A DNA stretch of 64,000 nt, from the NCBI GenBank assembly GCA_963662985.1, contig OY760067.1, positions 496,001 through 560,000 of the forward strand, read 5' to 3'. This DNA is from G963662985 sp963662985. Its GTDB lineage: Bacteria; Chloroflexota; Anaerolineae; Anaerolineales; UBA11579. The position numbers and the translations under genes are program-made. The notes below the pieces were generated by a model that did no database searches, was not told the origin of the DNA, and saw only the letters and a program-made list of their open reading frames with translations. Positions 35,228 through 44,267 of this stretch are shown here, in pieces; position 1 is the stretch's first letter; each line of letters starts with the position of its first letter.

Positions 35228-36520
35228 CTATGGTCTAAGCTCTTCATCAATTAAAGTTAAACCTTCAGGAATTTGAATCTCATTATTTAGAATTTTTATT
35301 GTGATGGAATTTATTACTGGTCCTGCTTCGTTTAAGATACTGAGAGAAGGTTTGATTTTTGCATTAGGGGCTAAATAACTGACAACTGCCGCATTTTTAG
35401 TATCTCCCCAATAAGTTAAGCTGGAAGAACTAACCGGAATTTTATTCAATGCAAGTGAAAAATTGGCAACAAATAAGGGATCTATAAAACCGTTGATAAT
35501 TTCTAATTTCTCTGAATAATTATCTTCCCCTTTATCAGGGATACAAATTACATATCCATCAGCATATGAAAGATTTGAACCAGATTCTGAAGGAATATAT
35601 TCAGCAGAGAATTTATCGATATTACCGTTAGCTAGATAAGAATACCAAGTAATGATATTATCATCACTTTCTATAGAATCATTCCAAAGATCATTATACG
35701 TTTCATAATCATTTAACCAAGTAGGAATAATGCCTTTTTGGTTAGCTTCATAATAAAATCCTAGAACCTGTGAAAGCTTTGTAGAATCTAATTCTATGAA
35801 TCCTTGATTTGTTTTTATCTCACCATCTAAAGATTCATAAAGCAAAAAAGTAAAAAGAGATCTTTCGTCACCAAGGGGGAAACGAAGGACTTTGTTTGAA
35901 TATAAAATATCCACCCAAGTGTCAAGCTCTTGTTGGTCATCTCGTACAACCATTGTCATAAGATCTGCAACAATTGGTACACCATAATAAACACCATCTA
36001 CTTGTGCCATTTGTTTTACAAATGGGTATGTGTTTTCATCACTAAAAAGATTGATATTCTCTTGATTAATTGGCATGATATAACCATTTTGTGCTGCAAT
36101 TTGCATCATGTCTCGAGGCAGAATAATCAAGTCCGGTAAAGCATCTGGTGCAGCTAAATAGGCTTTCTCTAAGAAATCAAATATACTTACTTCTTGAGAG
36201 TTTTCTTTTACTCTAACTTCTAGGTCTATGGCAGAATTATTTTCCATGATGGAATTCGCTTGTGCATTAATAATGCCGCTTTCTGTTGTGGTGGAGAGCA
36301 ACTCTTGTGGGAAGAAGATAGAATATTGTTCTGGTTGAATATAAACAATGGTTGGCTTCGGGGTTGGGGAGGGTTGAACTACTGCCACAGGAGATTCTGT
36401 CACTAGGCTTGCCTGAGCTGTTAACTCTTCTGAGGTAAGCTCACTGCTTGGCGTGCAAGCAGTGAGACTTAATCCAAATAGTACTAGAAATGACAAAATC
36501 AAAAATGATTGTCTTTTCAT
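35228..36520 (-). CDS. extracellular solute-binding lipoprotein
   Basis: A 430-residue lipoprotein: signal peptide with lipobox LTAC (Cys22), followed by a Ser/Thr/Pro linker (VVQPSPTPKPTIVYIQ) and a type-1 periplasmic-binding-like domain. VDGVYYGVPIVADLMTMVV is the conserved strand-loop of sugar-binding ABC components. No permease or ATPase gene is in the window, so transport cannot be assumed; it might be a sensory or scavenging binding protein. It may be co-transcribed with the downstream M42 gene, since only 10 bp separate the two. RBS AAAGGAAAGATT. Confidence 0.75.
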   Translation of the reverse strand: MKRQSFLILSFLVLFGLSLTACTPSSELTSEELTAQASLVTESPVAVVQPSPTPKPTIVYIQPEQYSIFFPQELLSTTTESGIINAQANSIMENNSAIDLEVRVKENSQEVSIFDFLEKAYLAAPDALPDLIILPRDMMQIAAQNGYIMPINQENINLFSDENTYPFVKQMAQVDGVYYGVPIVADLMTMVVRDDQQELDTWVDILYSNKVLRFPLGDERSLFTFLLYESLDGEIKTNQGFIELDSTKLSQVLGFYYEANQKGIIPTWLNDYETYNDLWNDSIESDDNIITWYSYLANGNIDKFSAEYIPSESGSNLSYADGYVICIPDKGEDNYSEKLEIINGFIDPLFVANFSLALNKIPVSSSSLTYWGDTKNAAVVSYLAPNAKIKPSLSILNEAGPVINSITIKILNNEIQIPEGLTLIDEELRP

Positions 36521-36530
36521 AATCTTTCCT

Positions 36531-37526
36531 TTAGAACTTCACCTCAGCGGAAACCATTGCTGCGAGAAGTTTTATACTTTCATTTACATCATCCATATCA
36601 ACCATTTCGGAAGGTGAATGAGTGTAACGACTTGGGATTGATAAACAACCTGCCGGCATCCCTTCACGGCTAATCTGCATTGCACGAGCATCTGTGCCAC
36701 CAAAAAGAAGAATTTCTCTCTGTGTTTTGATATTTTCTTTTTCTGCAGTTTCTTCCATCCATGCGATTACATTGGGGTCTGCTAACATGCCACCATCTTT
36801 GATCTTAATTGCTGGGCCATCTCCAAGCTTCATGGACATCATAGTTTCTTTAGGAGTATCACCTGTGAGGGTGACATCTATCGCAATTCCTATATCAGGA
36901 TTGACGCTATAAGCAGATGTTTGACCACCACGCGTGCCAATTTCTTCTTGTACGGTAAAGACACCTACTACTTCGTTTGGTGTGTTTTCAATTTTCTTAA
37001 GTACTTCAATGAGAACGTAACATCCAATGCGATCATCTAAAGCTTTGGAGACAACACGTTTGCCAAGATCTTCAAATGTTCGTTCAAAACAAGCCACATC
37101 ACCAATCTTAACCGGGCAATCTTCTTTTGAATCTACACCGAAGTCAATGAATTGTTGGGTTAGTGGTAATGTATCCATTTTAGTTTTAGTGGGTTCAGAA
37201 CCAATCACACCTACTGTTCCATCTAAGAAACGAACGCGGGCTGCTGCTGTGTTGATGGGGAAAACACCACCAACGTTGGTGAAACGAGCGAATCCATTTT
37301 CATCCACATGAGTGACAATAACGCCAATTTCATCCATATGAGCGGCTAACATAATTGTTTTGCCATTTTCTGATTTTTTCCCTTTTGTTACAATTAAGTT
37401 ACCCATTGCATCCACACGAATGTTATCTACATAGGGTTTGACTTCTTCAAGAATTACATTGCGGATTTCAGTTTCATATCCAGAAGGCCCAGTAACACTT
37501 GTTAATTTTTTCAATAATTCTTTCAT
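36531..37526 (-). CDS. M42-family aminopeptidase (copy 1)
   Basis: A 331-residue peptidase. The N-terminal LTSVTGPSGYETEIR and ligands HMDEIG (His/Asp), DDRIGC (bridging Asp), QEEIGTRGG (catalytic Glu pair), FGGTDA and YTHSPSEMVD (distal His) are all in place, which is the full set for a dinuclear M42 enzyme. These form large tetrahedral particles that trim peptides in the cytoplasm. It starts after AAAGGAAATAAA. It is the last of three tandem M42 genes in the direction of transcription. Substrate preference cannot be read. Confidence 0.95.
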   Translation of the reverse strand: MKELLKKLTSVTGPSGYETEIRNVILEEVKPYVDNIRVDAMGNLIVTKGKKSENGKTIMLAAHMDEIGVIVTHVDENGFARFTNVGGVFPINTAAARVRFLDGTVGVIGSEPTKTKMDTLPLTQQFIDFGVDSKEDCPVKIGDVACFERTFEDLGKRVVSKALDDRIGCYVLIEVLKKIENTPNEVVGVFTVQEEIGTRGGQTSAYSVNPDIGIAIDVTLTGDTPKETMMSMKLGDGPAIKIKDGGMLADPNVIAWMEETAEKENIKTQREILLFGGTDARAMQISREGMPAGCLSIPSRYTHSPSEMVDMDDVNESIKLLAAMVSAEVKF

Positions 37527-37545
37527 TTTATTTCCTTTCTCAAGG

Positions 37546-38628
37546 CTAGCGAGGTGTCGCTACTAATTGGTTATCAATGTGGGAAAGTGCAGTTAAAATC
37601 AATGCATAATAATTTTCCCAATCCGCAATACGAATAATAGAGGCTGCTGTGTGCAAATAACGCCCAGGGACGGAGATAGACATAGCTGAAATACCACCTG
37701 CTTGGATGTGCATGGCACCTGCATCTGTGCCACCACCACCAGGTTGACGCATTTGATATTTGATACCATAGGTATCTCCAGTTTGCTTGAATAAATTGAT
37801 CAAACGAGGGTCTCCATATGTTCGGTTATCTGCTGTATATAATGCAGGTCCTTCATCTAATTTAGTGTTATATTGCGTATTTTCACTATCATCCCATATG
37901 GGCATGTCATAAGCCGGCGTACAATCAATTGCTAATGCAATATCTGGCTTGATCTTTTCTGCAACAACACCTGCACCACGAAGGCCTACTTCTTCTTGAA
38001 CTGTAAAAGCTGCGACTAGATTGATATTTTCTGGTGAATTCTTGAGAATTTCAATCAAGGTTGTAACCCCAATGCGATTGTCAAAAGCCTTGCCCATTAA
38101 ACTATCGCCAATTCGTTTGAATTTAGTAGCAAATGTAGCTGTGTCTCCTAATTGAGGTTTTTTAGCTGAGGCGGGTCCAATATCCATTTTTAATTGATCA
38201 TATGGAATGGCGTTTTGTCTTTCAGCAGCAGTAGTGAGATGAATGGGTTTGGCACCAATGACAGCAAAAATCTTATCTTTACCAATTTGGACTGGCTTGC
38301 CTGCAAGATGGCGATCATCGATGCCGCCAAGTTTTTCAAAACCATAGATGCCATCTTTATCATCTGTGTAGATCATAAAGCCAACTTCATCCATGTGAGC
38401 AGCAATGAGAACTGTGGGGAGATCTTTGCCTTTACCAGCTTTATAGGCAATGACAGATCCTAATACATCTATCTCATAACGATCTGCTGATTCTTTGAAC
38501 TGTTCAATGACCATTTGACGAATTTCACCTTCGTCGCTGGAGACACCCATGGCATTGGAGAATTTTTCTAGTAATTCTAGTTGGGAAGCTTCAATGGTAG
38601 GCTTTTGCCAATTTTTATTTTTGTTCAT
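37546..38628 (-). CDS. M42-family aminopeptidase (copy 2)
   Basis: A 360-residue peptidase. The start at ATG 38628 has AGGAGG 6 bp upstream; an ATG at 38631 and in-frame codons beyond are less likely. HMDEVGFM, FDNRIGV, QEEVGLRGAG, GGGTDAGAM and LHTAASI carry the metal and catalytic residues of the M42 family. The gene overlaps the upstream M42 gene by 14 bp. It diverges from copy 1 enough that specificity may differ. Confidence 0.95.
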   Translation of the reverse strand: MNKNKNWQKPTIEASQLELLEKFSNAMGVSSDEGEIRQMVIEQFKESADRYEIDVLGSVIAYKAGKGKDLPTVLIAAHMDEVGFMIYTDDKDGIYGFEKLGGIDDRHLAGKPVQIGKDKIFAVIGAKPIHLTTAAERQNAIPYDQLKMDIGPASAKKPQLGDTATFATKFKRIGDSLMGKAFDNRIGVTTLIEILKNSPENINLVAAFTVQEEVGLRGAGVVAEKIKPDIALAIDCTPAYDMPIWDDSENTQYNTKLDEGPALYTADNRTYGDPRLINLFKQTGDTYGIKYQMRQPGGGGTDAGAMHIQAGGISAMSISVPGRYLHTAASIIRIADWENYYALILTALSHIDNQLVATPR

Positions 38629-39703
38629 CATCTCCCTCCTTTTCTTGATAATCAAATGCTAATTTTTCTAAAGTCTTATCATTTAAGTCAGCAGTAAATG
38701 CGGCTAATAAGCGGGCTGTACGGAGCGCATCTTTAACACAAGTCACTTCAACAGCTGTGTGCATATAGCGCAAGGGAAGACCTAATACGAGTGTAGCAAC
38801 CCCTTGGCCTGCAATTTGAAGCGCCATAGCATCTGTTCCGGACATACCAGGTTGAATTTCTTTGAGATATGGAATTTCAAGCTGATCTGCTTTTTCTTGG
38901 ACAAGTTTGTGAAGTTGAGGATGATTATTGGGTCCCCAACCAATTCCAGGGCCTTTGTTCCATTCTAATGTGTGTTGAGGGGGTTGACCGGGACCTTTGG
39001 CAAAGGAGACATCTACTACTATGCCAATGTCTGGTTGAATAGCAAAGCCTTGGGTGAAGGCGCCTTTGACTCCGACTTCTTCTTGGGAAGTGGCGACTGC
39101 ATAGACATCCCATTCATGCTCAACACCTTGGAGTTGTTTGAGTAATTCGGTAAGCATGGCAACAGAAAATCGATTATCTTGGGTGTGGCCAGCAATAAAT
39201 CCACCTCCAAGCTCAACAGGTTCTTGCGCAAATGACACGGGAGTGCCGATTTTGACCTTTTGAGCAACCTGATCTGCTTGCAGACCAAGATCGATCAACA
39301 ATGAGTGAAGGGGTACTGGGCCAGTGGTACTTTCTTTGAGGGTGAAGTTAGGGGGTTGAACGATGACACCATCTAAATCTCCTTCTGTTGAATGGACTTT
39401 GACCAATGTGCCGGGAAGAATGCGAGGGTCAATGCCACCCACTTGAGTGACTTGAAGGAATTGACCACGAACATGGGTGACGATGAGCCCAATGGCATCC
39501 ATGTGTGTGGCAAACATTATTTTTTTGCGTGGTTCAGTGCCTGTACCTTTTTTGATACCCACAAGGGAGCCGATCTTGCCTACGTGGAGTTCATCCACAA
39601 GAGGTTCCCAAGCTTTTGCAACCACGTCACGAATTGGAGTCTCATACCCAGAAATGCCGGGTTGGGAGATCAATTCTTTTAAGTGATTTAACGTATCTTG
39701 CAT
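38615..39703 (-). CDS. M42-family aminopeptidase (copy 3)
   Basis: A 362-residue peptidase beginning LISQPGISGYETPIR. Ligand motifs are HMDAIG, TQDNRFSVA (where the family has D-D/N-R), QEEVGVKGAF, SGTDAMAL and YMHTAVE. It is the first of the three M42 genes in the operon and overlaps the next by 14 bp. The catalytic set is complete. The neighbouring genes suggest a peptide-degrading unit together with the M16C protease 17 kb away, but that link is inferred. Confidence 0.95.
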   Translation of the reverse strand: MQDTLNHLKELISQPGISGYETPIRDVVAKAWEPLVDELHVGKIGSLVGIKKGTGTEPRKKIMFATHMDAIGLIVTHVRGQFLQVTQVGGIDPRILPGTLVKVHSTEGDLDGVIVQPPNFTLKESTTGPVPLHSLLIDLGLQADQVAQKVKIGTPVSFAQEPVELGGGFIAGHTQDNRFSVAMLTELLKQLQGVEHEWDVYAVATSQEEVGVKGAFTQGFAIQPDIGIVVDVSFAKGPGQPPQHTLEWNKGPGIGWGPNNHPQLHKLVQEKADQLEIPYLKEIQPGMSGTDAMALQIAGQGVATLVLGLPLRYMHTAVEVTCVKDALRTARLLAAFTADLNDKTLEKLAFDYQEKEGDDEQK

Positions 39704-39819
39704 ATAATTGCTCCATTTCTATCTCCCCTTTAGTGAGATAGTTCGTTTTTATGATGCCCTAATTATAGTCCATGGGGGATAGAAAAAATAGACGTTCGAG
39801 GGCTCTGGGCAGAGGTACA

Positions 39820-39847
39820 TTGAAAAATCCCCTTTTTCAACTATAAT
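39820..39847 (+). promoter_or_regulatory. promoter of gpmA
   Basis: TTGAAA (39820-39825) and TATAAT (39842-39847) with a 16-bp spacer, about 70 bp before the gene. Confidence 0.65.
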
Positions 39848-39920
39848 TAATGCGGAAATTATTGTTGAAAATTATAGCACAGCGTGTTGCTAGCAAAAAA
39901 TTCTTTAAAAGGAAGTGAAA

Positions 39921-40664
39921 ATGTATAAAATTGTATTGTTGCGCCATGGTCAAAGTGTTTGGAACTTGGAAAACCGCTTCACAGGTTGGACTGATGTTGA
40001 CCTTTCTGAACAAGGCTATGCGGAAGCAAAAATGGCTGGTGAATTGCTTAAAGAAGATGGTTTTAGTTTCGATGTTGCGTTTACCTCTCTGTTGAAACGA
40101 GCGATCCGCACTTTGTGGATCACTTTAGATGAATTGGATTTGATGTGGATTCCTGTGAATCGAAGCTGGCGCTTGAATGAACGTCACTATGGGGACTTGC
40201 AAGGTTTGAACAAAGCTGAGACCGCCAAGAAGGTGGGCGAAGAACAAGTGTTGATTTGGCGTCGTAGTTATGATATTCCTCCGCTTCCTTTGGAGTTGGA
40301 TGATGAACGCTTCCCCGGGAATGACCCGAAATATGCTGCCTATGATGTGAAGATGATGCCACAAACCGAATGTTTGAAGGACACAGTGGAACGTGTGTTG
40401 CCCTATTGGAATGATGAAATCGTGCCCCAAATCAAAGCTGGGAAGAAGGTTGTGATTGCTGCTCATGGGAACAGCTTGCGCGCTTTGGTGAAGTATTTGG
40501 ACGATATGAGTGAAGAGGATATCTTGAAGCTCAATATTCCGACTGGTGTGCCGCTTGTTTATGAATTGGATGAAGACTTGCGCCCAATCAAACACTTCTA
40601 TTTGGGTGACCCTGAAAAGATCAAAGCTGCGATGGAAGCAGTGAAGAATCAAGGGAAAGCATAA
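39921..40664 (+). CDS. gpmA: 2,3-bisphosphoglycerate-dependent phosphoglycerate mutase
   Basis: A 247-residue histidine phosphatase-fold enzyme converting 3- to 2-phosphoglycerate in glycolysis. The catalytic RHG (residues 8-10, in LLRHGQSVWN), the ENRFTGWTD substrate loop, ERHYGDLQGLNKAETA and the second histidine in AAHGNSLRAL are all present. Length is normal for the dPGM class. ATG 39921 follows AAAAGGAAGTGAA and is preferred to the GTG at 39915. It is a single gene with a strong terminator. Confidence 0.95.
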   Translation: MYKIVLLRHGQSVWNLENRFTGWTDVDLSEQGYAEAKMAGELLKEDGFSFDVAFTSLLKRAIRTLWITLDELDLMWIPVNRSWRLNERHYGDLQGLNKAETAKKVGEEQVLIWRRSYDIPPLPLELDDERFPGNDPKYAAYDVKMMPQTECLKDTVERVLPYWNDEIVPQIKAGKKVVIAAHGNSLRALVKYLDDMSEEDILKLNIPTGVPLVYELDEDLRPIKHFYLGDPEKIKAAMEAVKNQGKA

Positions 40665-40682
40665 GCAATACTTTAGAATTTG

Positions 40683-40712
40683 AAGGCTACTCATAAGAGT
40701 AGCCTTTTTTGT
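40683..40712 (+). terminator. terminator of gpmA
   Basis: AAGGCTACTC (40683-40692) pairs with GAGTAGCCTT (40697-40706), then TTTTTGTTG. Confidence 0.9.
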
Positions 40713-40854
40713 TGTTTTAGAAATAAAAGGCAAAATTGGTTGGTGGAATAGATAATTTTGGAAGTATTTAACTTGCACAGAAAATCTTAATCTCCTATAC
40801 TTAGATTACTTCTGGAAAACGGACTATCCACCAAATAGGTACGTTTTTCCTGCT

Positions 40855-40885
40855 AACCACCAGTCGTCGCCTCCGATTGGTGGTT
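40855..40885. other. unassigned hairpin
   Basis: AACCACCA (40855-40862) pairs perfectly with TGGTGGTT (40878-40885) around a 15-base loop. It lies between gpmA and the convergent DUF1461-like gene and lacks a U-run on either strand. It could be part of a transcript end or a small structured RNA; no family recognised. Confidence 0.35.
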
Positions 40886-40948
40886 TATCTTTAAATGGAG
40901 AAGACGGGGGTTTATGAAGTTGTGAAGGTGCTTTTTTCTTGTTGTTTC

Positions 40949-41632
40949 TTATTTTGATTTGGGCTTGATGAACTGGGAGAGACGCCATGCGAGCAAGGCT
41001 CCGATGAGGATGAAGAGGGCACCGATGATGAAGCCATCTCGCCAAAAACGCATGGGGAAAAGGCGAATGAGGGTGTCTGAGGTGTAGAAGAGCCAAGTGT
41101 CTCCTTCGAAAAAGAGATGATGAAATTCGGTGAAGAGGGATTCAAAGCCAAAGGCGATGCCCACTCCGAGGAAGAGCATGAGGAAGACGGTGATGATGCC
41201 GCCCCAACTGACCATTTGCGACCAGAGCGGGAGCCAATTGGCGCGCCAAGCCCAGAGCATGATGGTGATGAAAAGGGTGAGAGCGATGTGCCAGAGGGTG
41301 AGCCCTTGGGTGATGAGCATTTTGACATCTTCCATATGGGAGAGTTCGCGGAAATTATAGAGGGGAGCTTCGTCTAGAAAGGCAAATTCATCAACGAGGT
41401 TGAGCCATTCAGGATCTTCTTGATTGAGAAGATAGTTGATTGCGGAAGTGGCAAGGATGAAGCGGTCGGATTGGGTGAAGCCATAGCGGTCCTGTGGAAA
41501 GCCGGGTAGACGATATTCAATTTGGGGAAAGACGGGGGTGATGAGCAAACGAACAGAAGTGAGGACGACAACTAAGATGGTGAGGACGACGACGAGGGGA
41601 AAAATGGCTTTTTGCCATATGTTGAGTTTCAT
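40949..41632 (-). CDS. TIGR01906/DUF1461-like integral membrane protein
   Basis: A 227-residue protein with an N-terminal helix, an extracellular part containing YRLPGFPQDRYGFT and FILATSAINYLLN, then three membrane helices and a basic end (FIKPKSK). These features match the TIGR01906 family of small membrane proteins found in Gram-positive bacteria and Chloroflexota. Role unknown. It follows the spermidine-synthase-like gene by 3 bp and is likely translated with it. Confidence 0.8.
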   Translation of the reverse strand: MKLNIWQKAIFPLVVVLTILVVVLTSVRLLITPVFPQIEYRLPGFPQDRYGFTQSDRFILATSAINYLLNQEDPEWLNLVDEFAFLDEAPLYNFRELSHMEDVKMLITQGLTLWHIALTLFITIMLWAWRANWLPLWSQMVSWGGIITVFLMLFLGVGIAFGFESLFTEFHHLFFEGDTWLFYTSDTLIRLFPMRFWRDGFIIGALFILIGALLAWRLSQFIKPKSK

Positions 41633-41635
41633 TTG

Positions 41636-43213
41636 TTAATTCTCCAATCCTGAAAAGACATAGCGAACCACCATGTCATTGAGGAGCCATTCGACAGGGG
41701 CTCTCTCATCTGTGTAGACCATGCCACCGTTGGGAGTGGGTGCGGCGTAGGTGAGGGTGTTGTAGATGGCGACAGTGAGCACGTTTTGGGGCTGTTCGGC
41801 GTTATAGGTGTTGAGAAAGTTGGCTTCCAGATTGGCGAGGGTGGTGGGGGATTTGGTGGCAGCGATGATGGAGTTGTAGGTTTCGGGGACATCCATGACG
41901 TGAATGGAAGGGAAGACAGACCCCATGGTGGCAGAGAGGACTTGGATGAGGCGACGGTCTGTTTCGGTGCGGCCGGCGTTGATGGCGACTACTCCGTTTT
42001 CGGTGAGGTGGTCATAGGCGATTTGGAAGAACTCTTGGGTGGTCATGTGCCAGGGGATGTAGGGCGGACGGTAGGCATCAATGACGATGAGGTCGTATTT
42101 TTTGTCGCTATGTTCGAGCCCCCAGCGGCCGTCTTGGGCAATGGCGTTGAGGTTGGGCATAGTCATGCCGAAGTATTGTTCTCCGACGGCAATGATTTCG
42201 GGGTCGATTTCGAAGCCGTCAATTTGGACATCATCCCCGTAGATTTCGGTGATTTGACGAGCAACTGTGCCGGCTGCGAGGCCAACAATGGCGACGTTTT
42301 TAAGATCGTCGGTTTGATAGTCTGCGTTATAGAAGGGAGTGGCGAGGAAGTGCATCCAAGTGCCGTTGTAGGCGATGATATCGGGATGATAGATGGAGTG
42401 AATGCCCTGCCCTTCGTTGAGGCGGAGAAGGTGGAAACCGCTGGAATCGAGAACTTGGATGTAGTTATAGGAAGATTCGGTTTCAAAGATTTGACCTTGG
42501 GTTTGTTTGATGGGGTTCTTGGCCCAGAAGTAGGCTAACAAGAGAATGAGGATGGGTGCCCAGATGAGTTGGAGGGCACGCTTTTTGTGACCGGTGAGGA
42601 ACAGACCAACGAGGGCAACAACAGCGAGGAATACGCTGAAAATGACAAAGGTGCGGGTGGTGCCAACCCATGGAATGAGAATGAGATCAGGAAGGAAGGT
42701 GCCGATGAAGGAGCCGAGGGTAGAGATTGCGTAGATGCGGCCAGAGACCTTGCCTGCGGAGGTGGGATCGGTGATGGCGAGACGAATGGCAAAGGGTGAC
42801 ATCATGCCAAAGAGGGTGATGGGGATGATGAACAGGATAAGAACGGAGATGAAGGCACCAGCGAGAAAAGCAACTTGGAGGGCATCAAAGGCGTTGGCGG
42901 CAAAGCGCAAGACGGGGTTGGAAATGAAAGGCACGATGCCAGCGGACAAAGCGCCAAAGAGCATAAAAGTAAACATGGCTTTGGTGGTGGGGAAACGGTC
43001 GGCGTATTTGCCACCGAGGAAATAGCCGAGGGTGAGATAGATCATGATGAGGCCGACGATGCTGGCCCAGACCAGATTTGAAGTGCCAAAGACATTGCCT
43101 AATAGACGGGAGGCACCAAATTCAATGCCCATAGTAACCATACCTGAGGAGAAAACCGCAAAGTAGAGATATTTGAGGTTAGTTTGGTTGGGATTGGTTT
43201 TTTCTTGAGTCAT
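41636..43213 (-). CDS. polytopic membrane protein fused to a spermidine-synthase-like domain
   Basis: The ATG at 43213 has GAAGGAGACT in front; the frame runs on upstream to 43534 without a plausible start. The 525-residue protein has six to seven membrane helices of an MFS-like half (FGASRLLGNVFGTSNLVW, LGYFLGGKYADR) followed by a spermidine-synthase-fold domain: NVAIVGLAAGTVARQITEIY (SAM-binding G-x-G-x-G region), DGFEIDPEIIAVG, QDGRWGLEH and YDLIVIDAYRPPYIPW. Fused membrane-aminopropyltransferase proteins are widespread but their product is uncertain; the catalytic Asp of true spermidine synthases needs checking. It is co-transcribed with the DUF1461-like gene. Confidence 0.85.
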   Translation of the reverse strand: MTQEKTNPNQTNLKYLYFAVFSSGMVTMGIEFGASRLLGNVFGTSNLVWASIVGLIMIYLTLGYFLGGKYADRFPTTKAMFTFMLFGALSAGIVPFISNPVLRFAANAFDALQVAFLAGAFISVLILFIIPITLFGMMSPFAIRLAITDPTSAGKVSGRIYAISTLGSFIGTFLPDLILIPWVGTTRTFVIFSVFLAVVALVGLFLTGHKKRALQLIWAPILILLLAYFWAKNPIKQTQGQIFETESSYNYIQVLDSSGFHLLRLNEGQGIHSIYHPDIIAYNGTWMHFLATPFYNADYQTDDLKNVAIVGLAAGTVARQITEIYGDDVQIDGFEIDPEIIAVGEQYFGMTMPNLNAIAQDGRWGLEHSDKKYDLIVIDAYRPPYIPWHMTTQEFFQIAYDHLTENGVVAINAGRTETDRRLIQVLSATMGSVFPSIHVMDVPETYNSIIAATKSPTTLANLEANFLNTYNAEQPQNVLTVAIYNTLTYAAPTPNGGMVYTDERAPVEWLLNDMVVRYVFSGLEN

Positions 43214-43262
43214 AGAGTCTCCTTCGAATATGCTGTTTTTGAAACTTGACAATGATAGGTTC

Positions 43263-43268
43263 ATTATA
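43263..43268 (-). promoter_or_regulatory. -10 box of the spermidine-synthase-like operon
   Basis: TATAAT on the minus strand (in TTGATATAATGAACC) lies about 50 bp before the start. The -35 box is weak. Confidence 0.5.
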
Positions 43269-43373
43269 TCAAGGCATGACAGTTGGTGATACAATTTTTG
43301 TACTTGTTGAATGCCTGATGTGGGCTGTTCTTTTGAATCATGAAGAATTGTACATTGATGGTATTGTTGTTCT

Positions 43374-44267
43374 ATGAAAGAAAATACCCATATGAAATGG
43401 ATCTCTCGTTTGACGGAGTGTGTGGAGTATATTGATGCACATTTGACCGATGAAATTGATGTGGACGTGCTGTGCAATATGGCTTGTTTGTCTCGGATGT
43501 ACTTCTTCCGCATGTTCGAAGCAGTGACGGGCACGGGCTATCGAGAATATGTGCGAAACCGAAAGATGACCTTGGCGGCGAAAGACTTGCAAACAAGTGA
43601 TGCGAAGGTGATTGATGTGGCGTTCAAATATGGCTATTCTTCTTCTGAAGCATTCTCTCGGGCGTTTAAGAGCGTGCATGGCGTCTCCCCTTCTTTGGTG
43701 AAGGAAGATGGAATTTCACTTAAATCCTATGGAAAATTGACGTTCAATATCTCGATTAATGGAGATGAACAAATCAACTATCGAATCGAGAAAAAAGAAG
43801 CATTTTGTGTGATCGGGTTGGTGTGTCATACGAGTGAAGATGATGGTAGAAATTACGTTGAGATCCCTGCATTTTGGCAAGAACAACATAGTAGCGGAAA
43901 TTATCAAAAACTGTGCTCCTCTGTGGGAGACCCTGACTATTGTTTTGGCATCTGTATGGATTATGAATTTGGCACCAATGAATTTGATTATTGGGTGGCG
44001 GTTCCATATGACAAGGATGAACAGGTGTTTGAAAGTGGCTATGCGAAGAGAGTGATTGAGGCGGCAACGTGGGCTGTGTTCGAGGTGGTGGGGCCGATGC
44101 CAGATGCGATGCAAGCGGTGTGGAAAAAGATCTTCCGCGAGTGGTTGCCAGCGACTGGGTATGAAATTGCTTATGGGCCACAGGTTGAGTATTATTCACA
44201 AGATGATGGCAACAAAGAAGATTATTATTCTGAAATTTGGATTCCATTGGTGGTGAGTGAATCATAG
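43374..44267 (+). CDS. AraC-family regulator with GyrI-like effector domain
   Basis: A 297-residue protein. Residues 10-105 carry two helix-turn-helix motifs (VDVLCNMACLSRMYFFRMFE and VIDVAFKYGYSSSEAFSRAF, with FKSVHGVSPS), the AraC/XylS DNA-binding unit. Residues from about 140 to the end form a GyrI-like (SHV-fold) ligand domain: NYRIEKKEAFCVIGL, WAVFEVVGPMPDAMQAVW and EIWIPLV. This is the Rob/BltR-type arrangement of multidrug-responsive regulators. No clear ribosome binding site lies before ATG 43374; an ATG at 43392 is an alternative. Targets unknown. Confidence 0.9.
   Translation: MKENTHMKWISRLTECVEYIDAHLTDEIDVDVLCNMACLSRMYFFRMFEAVTGTGYREYVRNRKMTLAAKDLQTSDAKVIDVAFKYGYSSSEAFSRAFKSVHGVSPSLVKEDGISLKSYGKLTFNISINGDEQINYRIEKKEAFCVIGLVCHTSEDDGRNYVEIPAFWQEQHSSGNYQKLCSSVGDPDYCFGICMDYEFGTNEFDYWVAVPYDKDEQVFESGYAKRVIEAATWAVFEVVGPMPDAMQAVWKKIFREWLPATGYEIAYGPQVEYYSQDDGNKEDYYSEIWIPLVVSES

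Noticed and set aside
40824..41096. open frame on the minus strand after the DUF1461-like gene
   Set aside because: Its first two thirds are a shadow of the DUF1461-like gene and its tail has no start or homologue that I recognise.
43214..43534. N-terminal extension of the spermidine-synthase-like protein
   Set aside because: The extra residues include no domain, and a strong ribosome binding site precedes the ATG at 43213.
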